Positions 46,351 through 54,704 of a stretch of DNA of 64,000 bases are shown one piece after another. Numbering within the stretch: the first letter of the stretch is position 1; every line of letters starts with the position of its first letter. The DNA is from Mesorhizobium loti (GTDB lineage Bacteria; Pseudomonadota; Alphaproteobacteria; Rhizobiales; Rhizobiaceae): contig NZ_LPWA01000118.1 in the NCBI RefSeq assembly GCF_001510895.1, forward strand, positions 1 to 64,000. The letters are read 5' to 3'. The notes beneath the pieces were generated by a model. That model was not told the DNA's origin, made no database searches, and saw nothing but the letters and a program-made list of their open reading frames with translations. Position numbers and translations under genes: made by a program.

Positions 46351-47126
46351 GGCCGGATCTCCTCTCCCGGCCCGGTCAGCCGGAGTTCCGCGACGAAGTC
46401 ATAGGCGTCGCCCCTATAGATGGAGCGCGTGAACTCGATCACCTTGCCGCTCGCCAGATAGGAAATACGTTCGATGTGCAGGCCGGCAACCCCGGGCGGC
46501 ACTTCGAGCAGCCGCGCGTCGCCATCGCCAAGATTGGCGGCCGAGATGCGCTGCACCGCCCGCACCGGGCGGTTGCCGGTCAACTCCAGCGCCGCGTAGA
46601 GCGAGGAGCCGATCGCTTCTGGGTCGGGAAGCACGCTCGCCGAAATCGCGGCGCGCTCGATGGCCAGCGGCGTGTCGTTGGCGATGCGCAGGCGCGCCAC
46701 GCGCGCCACCAGCTCGCTCGACGACAGGCCGAGCACCATCATCTCGTCCGGCGAGGGCGCGTAGAGGCCGCGGTCGAGCCATGCCGAGCGCACGACCATG
46801 CCGCGGCGCGCCATGTCCTCGGTGAAAGAGGTGAGCCTCGACAGCGACTGCTCGACGCGCTCCATGCGCGGCGCGACGAAGGTGCCGGAGCCGTGGCGCT
46901 GGACGAGGATGCCGCCCTTGACCAGGTCCTGCACCGCCTTGCGCACGGTGACGCGCGAGATGTCGGCCTTGCTGGCGATGTCGCGCTCGGACGGCAACGC
47001 GTCGCCCGGGCCGATCAGGCCGCGATTGACCGCTTCCTCAATGCTTTTCCTCAGCTGCAGGTAAAGTGGCGCGCCGCTCTGCGAGGATTCTTTCAGCATA
47101 GCGAAAATCTGGTCGGCGGCGCTCAT
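46347..47126 (-). CDS. GntR family (HutC/UTRA type) regulator of amino-sugar genes
   Basis: A 259-residue regulator. The winged helix (about 15-85) reads GAPLYLQLRKSIEEAVNRGL, ALPSERDIASKADISRVTVR and GILVQRHGSGTFVAP. A UTRA effector domain (about 100-255) includes ERVEQSLSRLTSFTEDM, ERAAISASVLPDPEAIGSSL and YDFVAELRLTGPGEEI. It resembles NagR/NagQ-type regulators that respond to GlcNAc-6P or GlcN-6P. The ATG at 47,126 overlaps a short leader frame created by a duplication of the start region. It overlaps the SIS gene start by an ATGA. Paired GGTATT/AATACC elements at 48.1-48.2 kb are candidate binding sites. Confidence 0.88.
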   Translation of the reverse strand: MSAADQIFAMLKESSQSGAPLYLQLRKSIEEAVNRGLIGPGDALPSERDIASKADISRVTVRKAVQDLVKGGILVQRHGSGTFVAPRMERVEQSLSRLTSFTEDMARRGMVVRSAWLDRGLYAPSPDEMMVLGLSSSELVARVARLRIANDTPLAIERAAISASVLPDPEAIGSSLYAALELTGNRPVRAVQRISAANLGDGDARLLEVPPGVAGLHIERISYLASGKVIEFTRSIYRGDAYDFVAELRLTGPGEEIRP

Positions 47127-47173
47127 CGCGGCGCCTCCGGCAGCATGGCGAAAATCTGGTCGGCGGCGCTCAT
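47095..47173. repeat. Direct duplication of the regulator start region
   Basis: A near-perfect 32-bp sequence ending gatctggtcggcggcgctcat-like (gcgaaaatctggtcggcgg then cgctcat) occurs at 47,095-47,126 and again at 47,142-47,173, with one mismatch. Each copy carries the start codon and first ten codons (MSAADQIFAM) of the GntR regulator on the minus strand. Confidence 0.8.
47123..47173 (-). CDS. 16-codon leader frame upstream of the GntR regulator
   Basis: The duplicated start region creates a frame reading MSAADQIFAMLPEAPR then a stop. Its ATG overlaps the kinase stop (ATGA), and its stop overlaps the regulator ATG (ATGA), so ribosomes could pass from kinase to leader to regulator. It may only be a by-product of the duplication, but it would keep translation coupled. 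Confidence 0.4.
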   Translation of the reverse strand: MSAADQIFAMLPEAPR

Positions 47174-48051
47174 CGGCCAGCCCCCGACTTGCCGGCGAAG
47201 ATGCGCACGGCCATCTGCACGGCGCCACCGAGCGCATCATCGAGCGGCGGCCTGAGCAGCGCCTGATAGCGCGCCGACAGGCGCGGCGCATAGAGCGGCG
47301 CCAGGCCGCCGAGCAGGCAAAGCGGAGCATCGTCGGCGAGGTCGAGCGCGCCGAGCGAGGCCTCGACATCGGCAACCGCTTTGTCGAGGATCCAGTTGGC
47401 GACGAGATCGCCCTTTACGGCATGCTCGAAGACTTTTGGCGCGAAACCGCCGAAGTCGCCGGGCTTGGCGTTGGTGGTGAACTCAACCACGTCCTCGGGA
47501 TTGTTGCGGAAGACGGCGAGCATGGCGTCCGTCAATGGCGAGCCGGGGCGGATGCCGTCATAGGCAAGCAGCGTCTGCTCGAGCAGATCGCGGCCGATGC
47601 GGGCGCCGCTGCCCTGGTCGCCGACCTGGAAGCCCCAGCCGCCGATGGCGCGCGACCTGGCCGCTTTGCGCGCCATATAGGCGGTGCCCGTGCCGAGGAT
47701 GGCCATGGCGCCGTCGCCGGAACCGACCGCGCCTTCGAGCGCGATCTCGGCGTCGGTTTCGACGCGGCTCTTGCTGAAGGGCAGGATCGCTTCCAGCTGC
47801 TGCCTGTAGGTGCCGACATTGGCGCCGGCAAGGCCGAGAATGGCCGGCGTCTCAGGGATCAGCTCCGGATCCTGGCCAGCGGCCACGAAGGCCTGCCTCG
47901 CCGCCTCGACGATGTTGGCGCGCGCGCCGGTGAGATCGGTGCGGATGTTGGCCGCGCCGCTTTTGGCACGGCCGACGACAGCGCCGTCGACGGTCGCCAG
48001 GGCCGCCCTGCAGCTGGTGCCGCCGCCATCGATGCCAAGCACGAATTTCAC
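47170..48051 (-). CDS. BadF/BadG-family sugar kinase, probable N-acetylglucosamine/N-acetylmuramic acid kinase
   Basis: A 293-residue ASKHA kinase. The phosphate-binding loop reads FVLGIDGGGTSCRAALATVD, the adenosine/phosphate 2 block is AMAILGTGTAYMARKA, followed by GWGFQVGDQGSGARIGRDLL, and LCLLGGLAPLYAPRLSARY near the end. The best start is the GTG at 48,051, which follows gaggagaaaatcgc on the coding strand; the frame is open to 48,093. Members phosphorylate GlcNAc, MurNAc or glucosamine. Context (murQ divergent, nagA downstream) favours an amino sugar. Confidence 0.87.
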   Translation of the reverse strand: MKFVLGIDGGGTSCRAALATVDGAVVGRAKSGAANIRTDLTGARANIVEAARQAFVAAGQDPELIPETPAILGLAGANVGTYRQQLEAILPFSKSRVETDAEIALEGAVGSGDGAMAILGTGTAYMARKAARSRAIGGWGFQVGDQGSGARIGRDLLEQTLLAYDGIRPGSPLTDAMLAVFRNNPEDVVEFTTNAKPGDFGGFAPKVFEHAVKGDLVANWILDKAVADVEASLGALDLADDAPLCLLGGLAPLYAPRLSARYQALLRPPLDDALGGAVQMAVRIFAGKSGAGR

Positions 48052-48076
48052 GCGATTTTCTCCTCGTGGCGGATAA

Positions 48077-48095
48077 TACCAATAAAATACCAATA
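48077..48095. promoter_or_regulatory. Candidate regulator site, repeated taccaata
   Basis: taccaata occurs at 48,077-48,084 and 48,088-48,095, an 11-bp pitch (one helical turn), just upstream of the kinase start. It is the complement of the GGTATT pair in front of murQ, so one regulator, probably the GntR protein encoded here, may control both directions. Confidence 0.5.
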
Positions 48096-48210
48096 GCCAA
48101 GCGTTAATTTGAGTTCAAAAAAGATTAAGGCGCATTTTATTGAAAAATCACGGAAATTTGCCGGCAAGGCAATTCCGGACGACGAAATCCGTTAATGGAT
48201 GTGGACAAGT

Positions 48211-48226
48211 GGTATTTTTTGGTATT
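48211..48226. promoter_or_regulatory. Candidate regulator site, repeated ggtatt
   Basis: ggtatt occurs at 48,211-48,216 and 48,221-48,226, a 10-bp pitch, 25 bases before the murQ start. It mirrors the taccaata pair on the other side of the divergent region. Confidence 0.5.
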
Positions 48227-48250
48227 GTTCGGTGAGTTGGAGGAAAGCGG

Positions 48251-49159
48251 ATGGCCGAGACGCGCACGGAAGCGCTTCATCAGAATGCCGAGGGACTGGA
48301 TGTCCAGACCCCGGAAGTCATCCTTGCGTTCCTGGCCAACGCCCAGATCGAGGCCGCCAAGGCCGTGCACGGCGCCATTCCGGCCATCGCCGAGGCCGCC
48401 GAACTCATCGCAAGACAATTGAAGGCCGGCGGCAGGCTCGCCTACGCGGCGGCGGGCAGCTCCGGCCTGATGGCTGTTGCCGACGCGCTGGAGCTTCCAG
48501 GCACGTTCGGCATCGCGCGCGACCGCATCGCCATCCTGATCGCCGGTGGCGACGAGGCGTTCCACGCGCTTGCCGGCGGACCGGAAGACAATACCGAGGA
48601 GGCCGCGGCCGCCGTGGCGAAGGCCAATATCGGCAAGGGCGATTGCCTGATCGCCATTTCGGCCAGCGGCTCGACGCCCTATGCCGTCCAGGCGATCGGC
48701 GATGCGCGGCGCCGGGGCGCCGCGACGATCGCGATCGCCAACAACAAAGGCGCGCCGCTGTTCGGCGAGGCCGATGTCGCCATCCTGCTCGAAACGCCGC
48801 CGGAGCTGATCGCCGGCTCGACGCGGATGGGCGCAGGCACCGCGCAGAAGATCGCGCTCAACATGCTGTCGACGCTCGCCGCCATTCATCTCGGCCATGT
48901 CCATGACGGCTACATGGTCAACCTCACCGCCGACAACATCAAGCTGCGCGACCGCGCGGTGCGCATGGTCGCCGCCATCACCGGGCGGAGCCGTGACGAA
49001 GCGGCGCGCCTGCTCGAAGAGAGCGGCGGTGTCGTCAAGACCGCCATTCTGCTCGCCGCGGGCGCCGCCAACGCCGATGCGGCCGAGAAGATACTGGAAG
49101 GAGCCGGCCAGAAGCTCAGGCCGGCGCTTTCAGCGATCGAGGGGAGCAAGGGGCGCTAG
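48251..49159 (+). CDS. murQ: N-acetylmuramic acid 6-phosphate etherase
   Basis: A 302-residue SIS-fold enzyme that cleaves the lactyl ether of MurNAc-6-phosphate to give GlcNAc-6-phosphate and D-lactate. Blocks: RLAYAAAGSSGLMAVADALE, FHALAGGPEDNTEEAAAAVA with the catalytic Glu region, LIAISASGSTPYAVQAIG, and the signature AGSTRMGAGTAQKIALNML. The C-terminal helical part (about 255-300) is the UBA-like region. The ATG at 48,251 follows gttggaggaaagcgg. First gene of the plus-strand operon; its product feeds NagA on the opposite strand. Confidence 0.93.
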   Translation: MAETRTEALHQNAEGLDVQTPEVILAFLANAQIEAAKAVHGAIPAIAEAAELIARQLKAGGRLAYAAAGSSGLMAVADALELPGTFGIARDRIAILIAGGDEAFHALAGGPEDNTEEAAAAVAKANIGKGDCLIAISASGSTPYAVQAIGDARRRGAATIAIANNKGAPLFGEADVAILLETPPELIAGSTRMGAGTAQKIALNMLSTLAAIHLGHVHDGYMVNLTADNIKLRDRAVRMVAAITGRSRDEAARLLEESGGVVKTAILLAAGAANADAAEKILEGAGQKLRPALSAIEGSKGR

Positions 49160-49211
49160 CCCCTGTTCTCATCAGAACCGAACCTGAAAAAGGTCAACAG
49201 GGAGACTAGAC

Positions 49212-50471
49212 ATGATGACCAAACTACTGACGGCCCTTCTGCTCGGCACAAGCATCCTCGGCACCACCGGGATGGCGCTGGCCGAGGACGTAACGCTCAA
49301 CATCGAGAGCTGGCGCGGCGACGACCTGACCATCTGGAAGGACAAGCTGATCCCGGCCTTCGAGGCCAAGAACCCCGGCATCAAGGTGGTGTTCGCGCCG
49401 TCCGCGCCGACCGAGTATGACGCAGCGCTCGGCGCCAAGCTGACCGCCGGCTCGGCGGGCGACCTGATCACCTGCCGGCCGTTCGACAAGTCGCTGGAGC
49501 TGTTCAAGAAGGGCAACCTCGCCGACCTCAGCGCGCTGCCCGGCATGGACAATTTCTCTGCCGTCGCCAAGGCCGCCTGGCAGACCGACGACGGCAAGTC
49601 GAGCTTCTGCGTGCCGATGGCCTCGGTCATCCACGGCTTCATCTACAACAAGGACGCCTTCGACAAGCTCGGCCTCAAGGTGCCGACCACGAATGAAGAG
49701 TTCTACGCCGTGCTCGACAAGATCAAGGCGGACGGCACCTACATTCCGATGGCGATGGGCACCAAGGACCTCTGGGAAGCCGCGACCATGGGCTACCAGA
49801 ATATCGGCCCGAACTACTGGAAGGGCGAGGAAGGCCGCCAGGCGCTGATCAAGGGCGAGCAGAAGCTGACCGATGCCGACTGGGTCGAGCCCTACAAGGA
49901 ACTGGCCAAGTGGAAGCCCTATCTCGGCGACGGCTTCGAGGCGCAGACCTATCCGGACAGCCAGAACCTGTTCACGCTCGGCCGCGCCGCGATCTACCCG
50001 GCCGGCTCGTGGGAGATCGGCCTGTTCAACACCCAGGCGCAGTTCAAGATGGGCGCCTTCCCGCCGCCGGTGCAGAAGGCCGGCGACACCTGCTACATCT
50101 CCGACCATACCGATATCGGCATGGGCCTGAACGCAGCGTCGAAGCATCCGGAAGAGGCCAAGAAGTTCCTGTCCTGGGTCGCTTCGCCGGACTTCGCGAC
50201 CATTTACGCCAACGCGCTGCCGGGCTTCTTCAGCCTGAACAGCACGCCGGTGAAGATGGAAGACCCGCTGGCGCAGGAATTCGTCTCCTGGCGCGGCAAG
50301 TGCAAGTCGACGATCCGCTCGACCTACCAGATCCTGTCGCGCGGCACGCCGAACCTCGAGAACGAGACCTGGGTTGAATCGGCCAATGTGATCAACGGCA
50401 CCGACACGCCGGAAGCTGCGGCCAAGAAGCTGCAGGACGGCCTCGACAGCTGGTACAAGCCGGCGAAGTAA
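49212..50471 (+). CDS. Sugar ABC transporter substrate-binding protein (amino-sugar/MurNAc candidate)
   Basis: A 419-residue periplasmic binding protein of the extracellular solute-binding family 1. Signal peptide about 1-24 (LLTALLLGTSILGTTGMALA). The mature part has IESWRGDDLTIWKDKLIPAF, TAGSAGDLITCRPFDKSLEL, VIHGFIYNKDAFDKLGLKVP and LGRAAIYPAGSWEIGLFN. Start after caacagggagactagac. It lies 52 bases after murQ, so the ligand is probably a peptidoglycan amino sugar, but a general sugar cannot be excluded. A perfect hairpin follows its stop. Confidence 0.87.
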   Translation: MMTKLLTALLLGTSILGTTGMALAEDVTLNIESWRGDDLTIWKDKLIPAFEAKNPGIKVVFAPSAPTEYDAALGAKLTAGSAGDLITCRPFDKSLELFKKGNLADLSALPGMDNFSAVAKAAWQTDDGKSSFCVPMASVIHGFIYNKDAFDKLGLKVPTTNEEFYAVLDKIKADGTYIPMAMGTKDLWEAATMGYQNIGPNYWKGEEGRQALIKGEQKLTDADWVEPYKELAKWKPYLGDGFEAQTYPDSQNLFTLGRAAIYPAGSWEIGLFNTQAQFKMGAFPPPVQKAGDTCYISDHTDIGMGLNAASKHPEEAKKFLSWVASPDFATIYANALPGFFSLNSTPVKMEDPLAQEFVSWRGKCKSTIRSTYQILSRGTPNLENETWVESANVINGTDTPEAAAKKLQDGLDSWYKPAK

Positions 50472-50486
50472 CTTTTGCCATCGAAC

Positions 50487-50510
50487 CGGCCGGGCGCCTG
50501 CCCGGCCGGC
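50487..50510. promoter_or_regulatory. Perfect stem-loop after the substrate-binding protein gene
   Basis: Arms ccggccgggc and gcccggccgg with a four-base loop start 16 bases after the stop. As after aglE, there is no T-run, which suits mRNA protection or partial attenuation. Confidence 0.55.
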
Positions 50511-50693
50511 ATTCGGACAGTCTTAGATAGCGATTGTCGGCGCCGCCTCTCGGTCCTACCCTCACTTTGCGGGGAAGACGAAGCCGCACTGTCGCTGGCC
50601 TTGTCCGCCCGTGAAGGGGACAATCAGCCGTGCATCGAGGCATCAGCTAAGCATTCATCGACCTGGAACCGAGAGACGGCGGGGACCGAACTC

Positions 50694-51622
50694 ATGGCCG
50701 CACAGACACGACCGAAAAGACCGATCCGCTGGCACATCGGCGTCTTCCTGGCGCCGGCGGTGCTCGTCTACACGGCGATCATGATCCTGCCGCTGTTCGG
50801 CACGCTGCAACTGTCCTTGTTCCGCAACATCGAGCAAGCCCAAGTGTTCGTCGGGCTCGGCAATTTCCGCACGCTGTTCGGCGACCCCAACTGGTCGGTG
50901 AATTTCTGGAACGCGCTGAGGAACAATGTCTGGTTCTTCATCATCCACATGCTGGTGCAGAACCCGATCGGCATCCTTTTGGCAGCGCTTCTCTCCAGCC
51001 CCCGTCTGAGGTTCGCCGCCTTCTACCGCACGGCGATCTTCGTGCCGACGATCCTGTCTTTCGTCATCGTCGGCTTCGCCTGGAAGCTGATCCTGTCGCC
51101 GATCTGGGGCGTGGCGCCGCATCTGCTCGACTTCGTCGGGCTGAAGAGCCTGTTCACGCCGTGGCTCGGCAAGGAGCAATATGCGTTGACCGCGCTCAGC
51201 CTGGTCTCGGTCTGGCAGTTCGTCGGCATTCCGATGATGTTGATCTATGCAGCACTTCTGTCGATCCCCGAGAGGTGATCGAGGCGGCCGAATGCGACGG
51301 CGTCACCGGCATGGCGCAATTCTGGAAGATCAAGCTGCCGCTGATCCTGCCTTCGATCGGCATCATCTCGATCCTGACCTTCGTCGGCAATTTCAATGCT
51401 TTCGACCTGATCTACACGGCGCAAGGGGCGCTTGCCGGTCCGAACTACTCGACCGACATCCTCGGCACCTTCCTCTACCGCGCGTTCTTCGGCTTCCAGC
51501 TGCAGGTCGGCGACCCCAACATGGGCGCGGCGATCGCCACGATGATGTTCCTGATCATCCTGGCTGGCGTCTGCGTCTACCTATTCCTCGTCCAGACGCG
51601 CCTGCGTCGTTACCAGTTCTGA
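50694..51622 (+). CDS. Sugar ABC transporter permease 1 (frameshifted in this sequence)
   Basis: A MalF/UgpA-type inner-membrane permease of about 309 residues. Helix 1 reads IGVFLAPAVLVYTAIMILPL. Later blocks include RTAIFVPTILSFVIVGFAWK. At about 51,269 one C of a run is missing: LLSIP should continue REVIEAAECDGVTGMAQFWK, the EAA loop, in the next frame. The final helices end with LFLVQTRLRRYQF. The ATG at 50,694 is chosen; the open frame upstream is spurious. Partner of the next permease. Confidence 0.85.
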
Positions 51623-51630
51623 GGTCTGAG

Positions 51631-52470
51631 ATGAGCACAGCGACCCGCTCGTTGCCCCGCACCATCGGCGCCCACGCCGTCCTTTTGACCTATACGGTGA
51701 TCGCGCTGTTTCCCGTGATCCTGGTGATCGTGAATTCTTTCAAATCCCGCGCGGGCATCTTCGGCGCGCCGCTGACGCCGCCGACTCCGAAGACCTTCGA
51801 CCTGATCGGCTACACCACCGTGTTCGGACAGGGCGATTTTTTCCACTATTTCCAGAACAGCCTCGTCGTCACGGTCGCTTCGCTGTTCTTCGTGCTTTTG
51901 TTCGGAGCGATGGCGGCCTTCGCGCTGTCGGAATACCGCTTCCGCGGCAACACGATGATGGGGCTCTATCTGGCGCTCGGCATCATGATCCCGATCCGCC
52001 TCGGCACCGTCGCCATCCTGCAGTTGATGGTGGCCACCGGGCTGGTCAACACGCTGACGGCGCTGATCCTGGTCTATACAGCGCAAGGCCTGCCGCTCGC
52101 CATCTTCATCCTGTCGGAATTCATGAAGCAGGTTTCCGACGATTTGAAGAATGCCGGCCGCATCGACGGTCTGTCGGAATACACGATCTTCTTCCGGCTG
52201 GTGCTGCCGCTGGTGCGCCCGTCGATGGCGACGGTCGCCGTCTTCACCATGATCCCGATCTGGAACGACCTCTGGTTCCCGCTGATCCTGGCGCCATCGG
52301 AAGAGACCAAGACGGTGACGCTCGGCGCGCAGCTCTTCCTCGGCCAGTTCGTCACCAACTGGAACGCGATCCTGGCGGCGCTGTCGCTGGCGATCCTGCC
52401 GGTGCTGATCCTCTACGTCATCTTCTCGCGGCAGCTGATCCGCGGCATCACTTCCGGAGCCGTCAAGTGA
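51631..52470 (+). CDS. Sugar ABC transporter permease 2
   Basis: A 279-residue MalG/UgpE-type permease with about six helices. Helix 1: AVLLTYTVIALFPVILVIV. The EAA-type loop reads SDDLKNAGRIDGLSEYTIFF, and the C-terminus is QLIRGITSGAVK. It starts eight bases after permease 1, and its stop overlaps the GTG start of the oxidoreductase (GTGA at 52,467-52,470). Confidence 0.9.
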   Translation: MSTATRSLPRTIGAHAVLLTYTVIALFPVILVIVNSFKSRAGIFGAPLTPPTPKTFDLIGYTTVFGQGDFFHYFQNSLVVTVASLFFVLLFGAMAAFALSEYRFRGNTMMGLYLALGIMIPIRLGTVAILQLMVATGLVNTLTALILVYTAQGLPLAIFILSEFMKQVSDDLKNAGRIDGLSEYTIFFRLVLPLVRPSMATVAVFTMIPIWNDLWFPLILAPSEETKTVTLGAQLFLGQFVTNWNAILAALSLAILPVLILYVIFSRQLIRGITSGAVK

Positions 52471-53528
52471 GTTCAGAAAGACCCCTTCGCGTCGTCGTGG
52501 CCGGTCTCGGCAATATGGGCCGCAGCCACGCGCTCGCCTACCACACCAATCCGGGCTTCGAGATCGCCGCGCTCGTCAACCGCTCCGACGTGCCGCTGCC
52601 GGACGGGCTTGGCGGCTACGGCATCCGGCGTTCCTTCGAGGAGGCGCTACGTGACGAGAAGCCGGACGTTGCGGCGATCGCCACCTATTCCGACAGCCAT
52701 GCCGACTATGCGGTGCGGGCGTTCGAGGCGGGCTGCCATGTCTTCGTCGAGAAGCCGCTGGCGACGACCGTGGCGGATGCCAGGCGCGTCGTCGATGCCG
52801 CCAAGGCCAACGGCAAAAAACTGGTGATCGGCTATATCCTGCGCCACCACCCGTCCTGGGTTAGGCTGATTGCCGAGGCGCGCAAGCTCGGCGGGCCATA
52901 CGTCTTCCGCATGAACCTCAACCAGCAGTCTTCCGGCCACACCTGGGGGACGCACAAGCAGCTGATGCAGACCACCTCGCCGATCGTCGACTGCGGCGTG
53001 CATTATCTCGATGTCATGCTGCAGATCACCGACGCCCGACCGGTCGAGGTGCGCGGCATGGGGGTGCGGCTGAGCGACGAGGTGGCGCCCTCTATGTACA
53101 ACTACGGCCATCTGCAGGTGCTGTTCGAGGACGGCTCTGTGGGCTGGTACGAGGCCGGCTGGGGCCCGATGATTTCGGAGACCGCCTTCTTCGTGAAGGA
53201 CGTGATGTCTCCAAACGGCTGCGTGTCGATCGTCATGAAGGAGGGCGTGAAGTCCGACGATATCGACACCCACACCAAGACCTCGACCCTTCGGCTGCAC
53301 AATGCAGCGACCGGTCCGGACGGCAAGTTCGCCAAGGCAGACCAGCTGCTGTCGATGGAAGGCGAGCCGGGCCACCAGGAGCTCTGCGACCTCGAACAGG
53401 CCTTCCTGCTCAAGGCAATCCGCGAGGACATCGACCTGACCCGCCACATGGACGACGCGGTGAAGTCGCTCGCCGTCTGTCTTGCCGCCGACGAGAGCGT
53501 GCGCACCGGCGCCCCAATCAAACTCTAG
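52467..53528 (+). CDS. Gfo/Idh/MocA family oxidoreductase
   Basis: A 353-residue NAD(P)-dependent sugar oxidoreductase. The Rossmann motif is VVVAGLGNMGRSHALAYH and the conserved catalytic region contains VFVEKPLATTVADARRVVD (the EKP motif). The C-terminal domain includes DCGVHYLDVMLQITDARPVE. Start is GTG, coupled to the permease stop. Placed between the permeases and ATPase, it probably acts on the imported sugar or a derivative; the reaction is unknown. Confidence 0.88.
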   Translation: MSSERPLRVVVAGLGNMGRSHALAYHTNPGFEIAALVNRSDVPLPDGLGGYGIRRSFEEALRDEKPDVAAIATYSDSHADYAVRAFEAGCHVFVEKPLATTVADARRVVDAAKANGKKLVIGYILRHHPSWVRLIAEARKLGGPYVFRMNLNQQSSGHTWGTHKQLMQTTSPIVDCGVHYLDVMLQITDARPVEVRGMGVRLSDEVAPSMYNYGHLQVLFEDGSVGWYEAGWGPMISETAFFVKDVMSPNGCVSIVMKEGVKSDDIDTHTKTSTLRLHNAATGPDGKFAKADQLLSMEGEPGHQELCDLEQAFLLKAIREDIDLTRHMDDAVKSLAVCLAADESVRTGAPIKL

Positions 53529-53543
53529 AACAAGGACGAAGCC

Positions 53544-54542
53544 GTGGGCTCGCTGAACATCGAGAATGTGAAGAAGGCTTTTGGGCCGGTCGAGGTGCTG
53601 AAGGGCATCGACCTCGAGGTCAATGACGGCGAGTTCGTCGTTTTCGTCGGCCCGTCCGGCTGCGGAAAGTCGACGCTGCTGCGCGTGATCGCCGGACTGG
53701 AGGATTCGACCTCCGGCCGCGTGCTGATCGACGGCACGGACGTCTCCGTCACGCCGCCCGCAAAACGCGGCATCGCCATGGTGTTCCAGACCTACGCGCT
53801 CTATCCGCATCTGACGGTGAAGAACAATATGGGCCTCGGCCTGAAGCAGGCCGGCACACCTGCCGCCGAGATCGACCGCCGCATCAAGATCGCCTCCGCC
53901 ATGCTGTCGCTCGAGCCTTATCTCGAGCGCCGTCCGGCCGAGCTTTCGGGCGGGCAGCGCCAGCGCGTCGCCATCGGCCGCGCCGTGGTGCGCGAGCCGA
54001 AGCTCTTTCTGTTCGACGAGCCGCTGTCGAACCTCGATGCCGCGCTGCGCGTCAACACAAGGCTTGAGATCGCGCAGCTGCACCGGCGGCTGAAGGCGAC
54101 GATGATCTACGTCACCCACGACCAGGTCGAGGCGATGACGCTGGCCGACAAGATCGTCGTGCTCAATGCCGGGCGGATCGAGCAGATCGGCAGCCCGATG
54201 GAACTCTACAATTCGCCGGCCAACGACTTCGTCGCCGGCTTCATCGGCTCGCCGAAGATGAATTTCATCGACGGCGCCAAATTGGGCGAGACGGCCAAGA
54301 CCGTCGGCGTACGGCCGGAGCATCTGACCGTCGATGCGAAATCCGGCGCCTGGAAAGGCACGGTGGTGCATGCCGAGCATCTCGGCGCCGACACCAACCT
54401 CTATCTCGACTGCGAGAAGGCGGGGATGCTCACGGTGCGCATCTTCGGCGTCTACAATGCCGAGCCCGGCTCGACGCTCTATGCGACGCCGGATCCCGCG
54501 AAGACGTACCGGTTCGGGGCTGACGGGAAGGTTTTGAGGTAA
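53544..54542 (+). CDS. Sugar ABC transporter ATP-binding protein (UgpC/MalK type)
   Basis: A 332-residue ATPase. Walker A GPSGCGKSTLLR, Q-loop VFQTYALYPHL, signature LSGGQRQRVAIGRAV, Walker B LFLFDEPLSNLDAAL, switch His in YVTHDQVEAMTLADK. The C-terminal regulatory domain from about residue 240 is shorter than in AglK. The start is GTG at 53,544 after caaggacgaagcc. It completes the importer begun by the binding protein and two permeases. Confidence 0.92.
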   Translation: MGSLNIENVKKAFGPVEVLKGIDLEVNDGEFVVFVGPSGCGKSTLLRVIAGLEDSTSGRVLIDGTDVSVTPPAKRGIAMVFQTYALYPHLTVKNNMGLGLKQAGTPAAEIDRRIKIASAMLSLEPYLERRPAELSGGQRQRVAIGRAVVREPKLFLFDEPLSNLDAALRVNTRLEIAQLHRRLKATMIYVTHDQVEAMTLADKIVVLNAGRIEQIGSPMELYNSPANDFVAGFIGSPKMNFIDGAKLGETAKTVGVRPEHLTVDAKSGAWKGTVVHAEHLGADTNLYLDCEKAGMLTVRIFGVYNAEPGSTLYATPDPAKTYRFGADGKVLR

Positions 54543-54559
54543 TATTTCGCGAGGCTGGC

Positions 54560-54683
54560 GCTGCCCCTCATCCGCCTGCCGGCACCTTCTCCCTGTGAAG
54601 AACGGGGAGAAGGGATAAGCTCCAACGCTGGCGCCCCCTCTCCCCGTCCTTAACGGGGAGAGGGTAAGGGTGAGGGGCAGCGC
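54560..54683. repeat. Intergenic palindromic repeat, family B (full copy)
   Basis: Left unit gcccctcatccgcctgccgg with a ttctccctgtgaagaacggg hairpin, and an inverted right unit ctctccccgtccttaacggg ending gggtgaggggcagc. It lies between the convergent ATPase and FAH-hydrolase genes. Confidence 0.75.
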
Positions 54684-54704
54684 AAACTTATCAGAACAGG
54701 CGCC

